Below are positions 1 to 5,467 of a stretch of DNA of 6,452 bases, piece by piece. A program made the translations under genes and the position numbers. The stretch lies in assembly GCA_011322715.1 (NCBI GenBank), contig DRLX01000434.1, positions 1-6,452 of the forward strand. The letters are read 5' to 3'. The notes under the pieces are model-generated. The model did no database searches. It was not told the DNA's origin and saw nothing but the letters and a program-made list of their open reading frames with translations. This DNA comes from Desulfobulbaceae bacterium. Lineage in GTDB: Bacteria; Desulfobacterota; Desulfobulbia; Desulfobulbales; Desulfobulbaceae. Position 1 is the stretch's first letter, and every line of letters begins with the position of its first letter.

Positions 1-597
1 AAACTTTTTCCAGCTCTTCTCCTGCTATTTATTTTTATCATTCCCATCCCTGCTCATGCGCATCATTTGGGTGTATTTGCCTATGTCAACGACCGGGATA
101 TTGTGGTGACCGCTTCATTTGGCCATAATCGACCGGTTGTGAACGGGAAGGTGACCGTCACCAACAGCGCGGGAAAACTTCTCTTTCAAGGAAAAACCGA
201 CAGCCGGGGTATGCTTCATTTTCCCCGGCCGCAACTGCCACCGAATGATACGGTGAAAATTACAGTCAGCGGCGGCCCTGGGCATCAAGGCGTCTGGACC
301 ATGACTCCGGCTGATCTGGGCAATGATATAGACGCACCGGAAACACCGGCAGATTCCGTCCACACCGCCCAACCAAATAATCCTCCATCGCCGCCGACGC
401 TTTCGGCTGACGAGCAGCGCTATCTTGCCCGGCTGGTCTCCAGGGCCGTGGCCAGGGAAATTGAACCGCTCAAGGCCATGATGGCCAGGCAGATGGACTC
501 CGGTCCGTCCATGCAGAACATCATCGGCGGCATCGGCTGGCTGGTCGGGATTGGCGGCCTGGTTGCCGCCTGGTCATCTCGTAAAAAACAAAGATAG
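1..597 (+). CDS. nikL: NikL-like exported accessory protein of a nickel ECF transporter (5' end cut by window)
   Basis: The reading frame is open from base 1 and stops at TAG 595-597. The first visible residues form a hydrophobic signal-peptide core ending in PAHA, followed by a mature start HHLGVFAY. Only the start codon and perhaps a residue or two are missing. The first 80 or so mature residues look like a small beta-sandwich of the carboxypeptidase-regulatory type (ITVSGGPG and GKVTVTNSAGK segments). A Pro-rich linker, a charged helix (about visible residues 135-165) and a Gly-rich membrane segment ending WSSRKKQR follow. This matches NikL/CbiL-like proteins, small membrane-anchored periplasmic parts that, with NikK, replace NikN in some Ni-uptake systems. 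The downstream nikK, nikQ and nikO genes support the call. NikM is expected immediately upstream but is not visible. Nickel rather than cobalt is inferred from context. Confidence 0.72.
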   Translation, partial: KLFPALLLLFIFIIPIPAHAHHLGVFAYVNDRDIVVTASFGHNRPVVNGKVTVTNSAGKLLFQGKTDSRGMLHFPRPQLPPNDTVKITVSGGPGHQGVWTMTPADLGNDIDAPETPADSVHTAQPNNPPSPPTLSADEQRYLARLVSRAVAREIEPLKAMMARQMDSGPSMQNIIGGIGWLVGIGGLVAAWSSRKKQR

Positions 598-600
598 GAA
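596..600 (+). promoter_or_regulatory. Ribosome binding site fixing the nikK start
   Basis: AGGAA overlaps the nikL stop codon and lies 7 nt before ATG 608. It favours this start over in-frame non-ATG codons further upstream inside nikL. The signal peptide also begins correctly at 608 (MKKSLSTLLLG). Confidence 0.6.
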
Positions 601-607
601 CCGAATT

Positions 608-1387
608 ATGAAAAAATCATTGTCCACACTGCTGTTGGGATTGATCCTGGCAATGATCCCTGGATCAAACGCCCTTGCCCATTTCGGTATGTTGATTCCC
701 CAAAGAAATATCGTTGACCAACAGCAGCGAACGGAAAGGATAACCCTTTCCTTTGGTCATCCATTTTCCGGCATCGGCCTGAGCATGGAAAAACCGACCC
801 GTTTTTTTGTTGACCTTGACGGCAAACAGATTGACCTCACAGGCAGTCTCCATCCCGTTCAGGTAATGAAGCACCAGGGCTGGCAGACGAAGTATCGTTT
901 CCGCAGGCCCGGCATCTATATTTTTGCCGTTGAACCCAAACCCTACTGGGAGCCGGCGGAAGATATCTATATCAAACATTATACCAAAACCATTGTTTCC
1001 GCATTCGGCGCTGATCATGGATGGGGCCGCCCCCTTGGCCTGAAGACGGAAATCGTTCCCCTGTTGCGACCCTTCGGCAATTACAGCGGCAATACCATGG
1101 TCGGGCAAGTGCTGGTGGATGGCAAAGCAGCGCCCCATTCCGAGGTGGAAGTGGAGTTGTACAACAAGGGACGTTTTTCCGCGCCGACCCCTGCCCACGA
1201 AACTCAGGTCATCCGTACCGATGAGCGGGGCATCTTTTCCTTTACCTGTCCCCAGCCGGGATGGTGGGGCTTTGCGGCCCTGCACGATGCGGATTTTACC
1301 CTTCCCGGTCCCGACGGCACAGACAAAACCGTCGAGTTAGGGGCAGTGCTCTGGCTGTACATGGATCCCTGGCAGAGCATGCCATGA
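608..1387 (+). CDS. nikK: NikK-like periplasmic nickel-transport component, DUF4198 family
   Basis: This 259-residue exported protein has a clear signal peptide: Lys2-Lys3, a Leu-rich core, then NALA before His25. The mature chain begins HFGMLIP, typical of DUF4198 proteins, which accompany nickel/cobalt ECF transporters and are thought to present or capture metal outside the inner membrane. Two beta-rich parts are visible. The first (about 42-150) includes the SFGHPFSGIGL stretch and a tyrosine/tryptophan-rich region (KPYWEPAEDIYIKHYTKT). The second (about 160-252) is a CNA-B/peptidase-regulatory-like fold with GQVLVDGKAAPHSEVEVELY and TDERGIFSF. His25, His51, His137 and His226 are candidate metal ligands, but this is not shown by sequence alone. 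The gene starts 10 nt after nikL and its stop overlaps the nikQ start (ATGA), so it is translated within the same operon. Assignment to NikK rather than another DUF4198 protein rests on the neighbours. Confidence 0.8.
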   Translation: MKKSLSTLLLGLILAMIPGSNALAHFGMLIPQRNIVDQQQRTERITLSFGHPFSGIGLSMEKPTRFFVDLDGKQIDLTGSLHPVQVMKHQGWQTKYRFRRPGIYIFAVEPKPYWEPAEDIYIKHYTKTIVSAFGADHGWGRPLGLKTEIVPLLRPFGNYSGNTMVGQVLVDGKAAPHSEVEVELYNKGRFSAPTPAHETQVIRTDERGIFSFTCPQPGWWGFAALHDADFTLPGPDGTDKTVELGAVLWLYMDPWQSMP

Positions 1388-2133
1388 TCTCCGAACCCTT
1401 TGCCGTCGGCGATTCTCTGCTGCACCGGACGGATCCGGCCGTTAAAATAATCAGTGCCATGGTGCTTGCCCTCAGCATTGCCACCGGTTCCTCTTTCCAG
1501 GTTGCCGGAGCCGGGTTGCTTGTTGCCGCCTGTTGCTGCTATGCAGCCGGATTACCCCTAAGGCCGCTTGCACGGCGGCTTGCAGCCGTCAATATCTTCA
1601 TTCTTCTGCTCTGGATCACCCTGCCCCTGACCGGGGGCGGCGAACAGATGATCCAGCTTGGTTCTCTGCAATTAAGCGGTAAGGGAATTACGCTGGCCGG
1701 ACTCATTACCCTGAAGGCCAACGCTGTTTATCTGCTGCTGACCGCCCTGCTTGCGACCTCAACCATTGCCGCCATCGGCCATGGGCTGGAACGACTGCAT
1801 CTGCCCAACAAGTTGACCATCCTGCTGCTGACAACCTATCGCTATCTCGGCAGGATTGAACTGGAATACAAACGATTGCGCCGATCGGCAGTCCTGCGCT
1901 GTTTTCACGGGGCAACCAACCTGCACACCTACCGCACCTACGGCTACCTGATCGGCATGACCCTGATCCGTAGTTATGAGCGTTCCCGGCGCATCCATCA
2001 AGCCATGATCATGCGCGGTTTCACCGGCACCTTTCCCGTACTGATTCAGCCGCGTACGGGAACAAGGGACCTGTTGTTTCTGGCGCTGTGCGTAGGTATC
2101 TCGCTCCTATTTTCCTTTCTGACCATTCGGTAA
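1384..2133 (+). CDS. nikQ: NikQ/CbiQ, membrane coupling (T) subunit of the nickel ECF transporter
   Basis: This 249-residue integral membrane protein belongs to the EcfT/CbiQ family. The N-terminus carries the family-typical HRTDPAVKI segment (14-22). Hydrophobic spans lie at about 22-56 (probably two), 66-82, 103-126 and 228-246. The two cytoplasmic coupling-helix regions that dock on the ATPase are recognisable: TTYRYLGRIELEYKRLRRS (150-168), and SYERSRRIHQAMIMRGF (197-213) with the conserved Arg-Gly. In the first region the usual A-R-G-like triplet reads RCF, a mild departure. The start is the ATG at 1384, which overlaps the nikK TGA by four bases. No strong Shine-Dalgarno precedes it, so translation is probably coupled to nikK. 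The subunit links NikM (expected upstream) to NikO. Nickel over cobalt is inferred from nikK and nikL. Confidence 0.9.
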   Translation: MISEPFAVGDSLLHRTDPAVKIISAMVLALSIATGSSFQVAGAGLLVAACCCYAAGLPLRPLARRLAAVNIFILLLWITLPLTGGGEQMIQLGSLQLSGKGITLAGLITLKANAVYLLLTALLATSTIAAIGHGLERLHLPNKLTILLLTTYRYLGRIELEYKRLRRSAVLRCFHGATNLHTYRTYGYLIGMTLIRSYERSRRIHQAMIMRGFTGTFPVLIQPRTGTRDLLFLALCVGISLLFSFLTIR

Positions 2134-2140
2134 TCAATCA

Positions 2141-2884
2141 ATGACAACAACGGAAGACAACAGCCGGCCAATGCTTGAACTACGGGGTATCGGCTTTACC
2201 TATCCGGGCCGGGAGAAACCCGTCTTTTCCAATCTTGATTTCCGCTTAAACCGGGAAAAGATCGCCCTGCTCGGTGACAACGGCTCCGGAAAAACAACCC
2301 TGTTGCAGATCATGGTCGGTCTGTTGCGACCAACACAGGGAGAAGTATACTTCCAGGGTCGGCCCATGCGGGAGGAAAAAGATTTTTTTCCCTTGCGCCG
2401 CAGGATCGGTATGCTTTTCCAACATGCCGATGATCAGCTCTTCTGCCCGTCGGTGCTGGAAGACGTGGCATTCGGCCCACTGAACCTTGGCCGCTCACGG
2501 GAAGAGGCACGGGCCATCAGCGTGGAGACCCTCAATTCCATCGGCCTTACGGGATATGAAGACCGGATCACCCACCAGCTTTCCGGCGGTGAAAAACGTC
2601 TGGTCGCCCTGGCAACGGTGCTGGCCATGCAGCCATCGGCTCTTCTTATGGATGAGCCGACCAACGATCTCGATCATGACGCCAAATCACGCCTGCTCTC
2701 TGTTCTGTCCAGCCTGGACATGCCCTTTATTCTGATCTCGCACGACTGGGATTTTCTTGCCCGACTGTGTACCGGGTTTTACAGCCTTAAGCATGGCCAT
2801 CTCCATAAAAGCAAAACCATTAAAGTTCATCAGCACAGTCACGCCCATGCCCTCGGAGAACAGGACCACCACCACTCAAAATAA
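2141..2884 (+). CDS. nikO: NikO/CbiO, ATPase subunit of the nickel ECF transporter, with His-rich tail
   Basis: This 247-residue ABC ATPase powers uptake through NikQ/NikM. All nucleotide-binding elements are present: Walker A GDNGSGKTT (45-53), Q-loop Gln94 in MLFQHADDQLF, signature LSGGEKR (147-153), Walker B ALLMDEP (167-173), D-loop NDLD (175-178) and the switch His201 in LISHDWD. The FQ-ADDQLF stretch is typical of ECF-type ATPases. After the ABC domain the C-terminus (218-247) has 10 histidines in 30 residues, ending DHHHSK, a likely metal-binding or metal-sensing tail. ATG 2141 lies 7 nt after the nikQ stop and lacks a strong ribosome binding site. The stop codon is 2 bp from the convergent dgkA stop, so any terminator must lie inside dgkA or the reading frame end; I see no clear hairpin there. 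Confidence 0.94.
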   Translation: MTTTEDNSRPMLELRGIGFTYPGREKPVFSNLDFRLNREKIALLGDNGSGKTTLLQIMVGLLRPTQGEVYFQGRPMREEKDFFPLRRRIGMLFQHADDQLFCPSVLEDVAFGPLNLGRSREEARAISVETLNSIGLTGYEDRITHQLSGGEKRLVALATVLAMQPSALLMDEPTNDLDHDAKSRLLSVLSSLDMPFILISHDWDFLARLCTGFYSLKHGHLHKSKTIKVHQHSHAHALGEQDHHHSK

Positions 2885-2886
2885 TC

Positions 2887-3258
2887 TCAATGCCATAACA
2901 CCAGCAGCCAGACAATACCCGTACCGCAGAGGGCAAGGGCAACGGCAAGTGATCCAAGGTCCTTGGCGGCACCGGACAATTGGTGGTGTTCACTTCCTAT
3001 CCGGTCAATGGCGCATTCAATGGCCGTATTTACTATTTCCACCACAAGAACCATGTAGAGCGAACCGATTAACACTGCCCGTTCGCAACCATTCCCGCCT
3101 AAAAAAAGGGCCACCGGTACACCAAGCAGGCAGAGCAGGGCCTCCTGCCGAAATGCCGCCTCATTTTTCCATATATAGATCAATCCGTTACGGGAACAGA
3201 CAGCGGCATTACGCAGACGAGTCAACCCAATGCCGTTGGGCTTTGATTGGGTAGTCAT
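2887..3258 (-). CDS. dgkA: Diacylglycerol kinase, prokaryotic integral-membrane type
   Basis: This 123-residue protein has the length and motifs of the DgkA family, which phosphorylates diacylglycerol to phosphatidic acid at the inner membrane and recycles lipid left over from periplasmic glucan or envelope synthesis. The amphipathic N-terminal helix leads into the NEAAFRQE motif (32-39). The active-site segment VVEIVNTAIECAIDRIGSE (72-90) holds Glu74, Asn77 and Glu81, which align with E. coli Glu69, Asn72 and the catalytic Glu76. LSGAAKDLGS (94-103) is also family-typical. Three hydrophobic spans lie at about 38-54, 62-83 and 103-121. On the minus strand, GAGGGG (3268-3273) sits 9 nt before the ATG at 3258, a good ribosome binding site. 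The gene stands alone, convergent with nikO and divergent from the HTH gene. Confidence 0.95.
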   Translation of the reverse strand: MTTQSKPNGIGLTRLRNAAVCSRNGLIYIWKNEAAFRQEALLCLLGVPVALFLGGNGCERAVLIGSLYMVLVVEIVNTAIECAIDRIGSEHHQLSGAAKDLGSLAVALALCGTGIVWLLVLWH

Positions 3259-3385
3259 AGATTTTTTCCCCTCAATTTAGATTCAGTACACCACTTTTCC
3301 TGTAATCTTCCCCTTGGTATCCGGTATAGGTAGCGAATTTCTTCTTTGGATGAAACAAATTATCGGTAAGGTTTTCTTTTTTTTG

Positions 3386-3432
3386 TTGAACTCCCCACTC
3401 TACCAATGGTAGACTCCATCACCATGTGGTAG
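3386..3432 (+). promoter_or_regulatory. Possible promoter and operator before the HTH gene
   Basis: TTGAAC (3386-3391) and TAGACT (3411-3416, partly inside the palindrome) are separated by 19 nt, slightly longer than ideal, so the promoter match is weak. Between and overlapping them is the palindrome CTACCA-A-TGGTAG (3400-3412). A second TGGTAG at 3427-3432 repeats the half-site exactly 20 bp on, about two helical turns, and ACCATGTGGT (3421-3430) forms a second, shorter inverted pair. Such paired sites upstream of an HTH gene suggest autoregulation. This is inference; the dgkA promoter may share the region. Confidence 0.35.
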
Positions 3433-3471
3433 TTGTGCACATATACACAAGAATTCAACCGGTTGCGAAAA

Positions 3472-3846
3472 ATGGACAAGGAAACCTTTGCAAAGGCCCG
3501 GGCTAAGCTCGAACGGACACAAAAAGAACTGGCAATACTGCTTGGAGTTTCTTTAAAAGCCGTACAGAGTTATGAACAGGGATGGCGGACGGTTCCCCTG
3601 CACGTGGAACGCCAATTGTACTTTCTCCTTGCCAACCGGAGAGGAGTAAATAAAAAAAAGCGAAAGAACTGCTGGAAAGAAAAAAAATGCCATCTGAAAA
3701 AAACATGCCCGGCATGGGAGTTTCAGGCAGGGCACCTCTGCTGGTTTATCAGTGGCACCCAGTGTGAATGCACCGTCGGCAGGGAAAATTGGAAAGAAAA
3801 AATGAAAATTTGCCGCCAGTGTAGCATCCTTTCCTCTCTCATATAG
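3472..3846 (+). CDS. Small HTH (Cro/CI-type) protein with a Cys/Trp-rich C-terminal domain
   Basis: The product is 124 residues from ATG 3472. Residues 16-38 form a classic helix-turn-helix (TQKELAILLGVSLKAVQSYEQG), with the tyrosine-glutamate-glycine ending common in Xre/Cro-like or antitoxin HTH domains. A Lys-rich linker follows (60-65), then a cysteine-rich tail with Cys67, 73, 79, 90, 98, 100, 114 and 117. It contains two Cys-Trp pairs (67-68, 90-91), the segment CPAWEFQAGHLCW and a closing CRQC. I recall similar HTH plus Cys/Trp-tail proteins in deltaproteobacteria; their function is unknown to me. The cysteines could hold zinc or an iron-sulfur cluster, making it a metal or redox sensor, but no ligand is proven. 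GTG 3433 is an in-frame alternative start adding 13 residues. ATG 3472 is preferred because the HTH is complete and the candidate promoter lies just upstream; neither start has a strong ribosome binding site. The gene has no operon partner and is A-richer than its neighbours. Confidence 0.82.
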   Translation: MDKETFAKARAKLERTQKELAILLGVSLKAVQSYEQGWRTVPLHVERQLYFLLANRRGVNKKKRKNCWKEKKCHLKKTCPAWEFQAGHLCWFISGTQCECTVGRENWKEKMKICRQCSILSSLI

Positions 3847-3903
3847 TGATTACAGTACCGATATAACGGTAACACCACGTATTCACGTCATAGTTTATCA
3901 TAC

Positions 3904-3938
3904 ATGTGCCGTGCCACAAAGTACGGCACATTCCTTTT
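3904..3938 (+). terminator. Terminator-like hairpin after the HTH gene
   Basis: ATGTGCCGT (3904-3912) and ACGGCACAT (3923-3931) form a perfect 9-bp stem with a 10-nt loop, followed by TCCTTTT. It lies 57 bp past the HTH stop codon. The T-run is short and interrupted, so termination may be partial. A role as a protein-binding dyad cannot be excluded. Confidence 0.5.
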
Positions 3939-4026
3939 AGTTCCTTACTCCTGAATTCCTGACATAACAGGTAAGCGTAGACTCCGGGTAAAATTTTATA
4001 TAACTTTCTTATGACAAAGATGAACT

Positions 4027-4185
4027 TGATTACCACCAAAGCTCAGCAAAGTAGTATCAGGGATACCATCGCTCGGTATCCGCTACGGGATTTGACATAT
4101 AATTCACCTGTTGCACGGAAAGGTTCTCTATCCTTAATATTACCAAGCGATGGTATCCCTCGTTTCTGAGGATTGATGGTAATCA
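4027..4185. repeat. Large imperfect inverted repeat of two opposed hairpin units (REPIN- or MITE-like)
   Basis: The inner arms 4059-4078 and 4141-4160 are complementary at 19 of 20 positions (left arm AGGGATACCATCGCTCGGTA), separated by 62 bp. The outer arms 4027-4046 and 4166-4185 match at 17 of 20 positions, with unequal spacers of 12 and 5 nt between blocks. Each inner arm can also fold alone: GGATACC-N7-GGTATCC on the left (4061-4081) and TACCA-N5-TGGTA on the right (4141-4155). Two short hairpins in opposite orientation separated by a spacer is the layout of REPINs, mobilised by RAYT transposases. The larger symmetry would also fit a MITE. No transposase is present. Copy number elsewhere in the genome would decide. 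Confidence 0.7.
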
Positions 4186-4322
4186 GAAAGATGAATTTAT
4201 TCACCTGTTCTATTACCCGTGCATTCCACCAACATGGCGACTGAAGCCGCCCCTGTCAGTGTTTGGGGTCTCGGCAATGTCCGCCTTAGTTCTTCTTATT
4301 CATCCTTCCTTTCCCTCTGAGG

Positions 4323-4351
4323 TTTGCAAACGGAAAAACCCATGGTAGTAT
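4323..4351 (+). promoter_or_regulatory. Possible promoter of the mnmA-mtaB operon
   Basis: TTTGCA (4323-4328) and TAGTAT (4346-4351) are 17 bp apart, each matching the sigma-70 consensus at four of six positions. The start of transcription would fall near 4358, giving a leader of about 57 nt. ATGGTA (4342-4347) overlaps the -10 region and resembles the half-site before the HTH gene. The assignment is weak. Confidence 0.33.
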
Positions 4352-4414
4352 AAACTGCTCAACTGCTCCGTTAATTTATTTCATTTATCTTTACGTACTT
4401 ACTTTTTATTCAAC

Positions 4415-5467
4415 ATGACCGCCGACAAAGTGGGTATTGCCATGAGCGGTGGCGTGGATTCCACGGTTGCCGCTATACTCCTTAAGGAACAGGGGTATGA
4501 GGTACACGGTTTCTTCATGGAACTTCCGCTGCCGGACCGTGAACTCCAGATACAAAGGGTCCGGGAAACGGCGAAAACCCTCGCCATCCCACTGCGGATC
4601 GTTGATATGCAACAGCAGTTTTCCGCCACCATCATCAACGATTTTGTTGCCACCTACATCCGGGGATACACGCCAAATCCCTGTGTTGTCTGTAACGCCT
4701 CCATTAAATTCGGCGCCCTGCTCACCTACATGCTGGAGCAGGGAATGGAAAAGATGGCCACCGGTCACTATGCCCGTATTGAGAGAAATGATAAAGGCGG
4801 ATACAGACTTCTCAGGGCCATGGATCCCAAAAAAGATCAGTCTTATTTTCTCTGCCGCCTCGGACAACAGCAACTGGCCCGCATTCTCTTTCCCCTTGCA
4901 TCGTGGCGTAAAAGCGATATCGTGGCCAGGGCTGCCGCCATGGGTCTTGGTGACTATGCCGGTACCGAAAGCCAGGATGTCTGTTTTCTGGCAACCGGGC
5001 TGAAACAATTTCTTACTGAACATGGGGTTGAGGAAAAAAGCGGTGACATTATCACCAATGACGGCCGCATCCTCGGTCGTCACTCGGGTATCAGCCATTT
5101 CACCGTTGGCCAGCGCCGTGGTCTCGGTCTGCCCGATGCCACGCCCTGGTATGTGATTGGACTTGACCGGAAACATAACCGGATTATTGTCGGTAAAAAT
5201 GAGGATCTTTTTCAAGGTCGTGTACTCATCCGGGACCTGCACTGGTTGGATGGGGAACCAACTCTTCCCTGGCGAGGCCTGGTCCAACTCCGCTCCCGTC
5301 ACCAGCCTTCCACCGCCAGGCTGGAACGGAAAAACAAAAATACCTGGGAAATTATTTTTGCAGAGCCGCAGCGGGCAATTACCCCCGGCCAGTTTGCCGT
5401 CCTCTATGAACAGGACCGGGTGGCAGGCAGTGGAATTATTATGACACGAGAATCCTGTCCGCCATGA
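4415..5467 (+). CDS. mnmA: tRNA-uridine 2-sulfurtransferase MnmA (TrmU)
   Basis: This 350-residue cytoplasmic enzyme makes the 2-thio group of s2U34 in tRNAs for Lys, Glu and Gln, adenylating U34 and transferring sulfur from a cysteine persulfide relay. Near the N-terminus is the PP-loop ATP motif AMSGGVDST (9-17). NPCVVCN (88-94) and IKFG (97-100) follow; Cys93 aligns with the E. coli nucleophile Cys102. ATGHYARI (115-122) and DQSYFLC (141-147) are the tRNA/ATP-binding motifs. The persulfide Cys190 in SQDVCF corresponds to E. coli Cys199. HFTVGQRRGLG (228-238) and the C-terminal beta domain (GLDRKHNRIIVG onward, ending in the PGQFAVLY region) complete the family. The length is normal. ATG 4415 gives the usual short lead before the PP-loop, but its upstream sequence lacks a Shine-Dalgarno. 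The stop overlaps the mtaB start by ATGA. Confidence 0.97.
   Translation: MTADKVGIAMSGGVDSTVAAILLKEQGYEVHGFFMELPLPDRELQIQRVRETAKTLAIPLRIVDMQQQFSATIINDFVATYIRGYTPNPCVVCNASIKFGALLTYMLEQGMEKMATGHYARIERNDKGGYRLLRAMDPKKDQSYFLCRLGQQQLARILFPLASWRKSDIVARAAAMGLGDYAGTESQDVCFLATGLKQFLTEHGVEEKSGDIITNDGRILGRHSGISHFTVGQRRGLGLPDATPWYVIGLDRKHNRIIVGKNEDLFQGRVLIRDLHWLDGEPTLPWRGLVQLRSRHQPSTARLERKNKNTWEIIFAEPQRAITPGQFAVLYEQDRVAGSGIIMTRESCPP

Larger units (their letters stand above)
3847..4414. other. 568 bp intergenic region without a convincing gene
   Basis: This stretch is more AT-rich than the flanking genes and no frame gives a credible protein of useful length. From left to right it holds a weak hairpin TACCG-N6-CGGTA (3856-3871), a 9-bp terminator-like hairpin (3904-3931) and the AT palindrome TAAAATTTTA (3989-3998). 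A large inverted repeat (4027-4185) and an 11-bp direct repeat ATTCACCTGTT (4102-4112 and 4199-4209) follow. A pyrimidine-rich tract (4289-4318) and a possible promoter for mnmA come last. I see no tRNA, rRNA or recognised riboswitch. The repeats suggest past insertion of a small non-autonomous element. Confidence 0.7.

Noticed and set aside
665..1285. Minus-strand open frame opposite nikK
   Set aside because: nikK has a signal peptide, a ribosome binding site and operon context. The minus frame has none.
2757..3254. Plus-strand open frame covering the nikO end and opposite dgkA
   Set aside because: It overlaps two well-supported genes and its product is low-complexity, arginine-rich sequence with no family resemblance.
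3316..3330. GGTATCCGGTATAGG resembling part of the hairpin unit in the intergenic repeat
   Set aside because: Only the GGTATCCG octamer is shared with 4075-4082 and no opposed arm is present, so it is not counted as another repeat copy.
3839..4039. Minus-strand 66-residue open frame after the HTH gene
   Set aside because: There is no ribosome binding site or recognisable domain, and it runs through the terminator-like hairpin.
4027..4185. Integron attC site
   Set aside because: The GTTRRRY and RYYYAAC core sites are absent at the ends, and no integrase or cassette genes lie nearby.
4191..4244. 17-codon open frame starting ATG 4191
   Set aside because: It is too short, has no ribosome binding site and overlaps the repeat region.
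3847..4414. CRISPR array, tRNA or cobalamin/nickel riboswitch in the gap
   Set aside because: There are no regularly spaced direct repeats, no cloverleaf with a T-loop motif, and no recognisable riboswitch core. The operon that would use a metal riboswitch starts upstream of the window.
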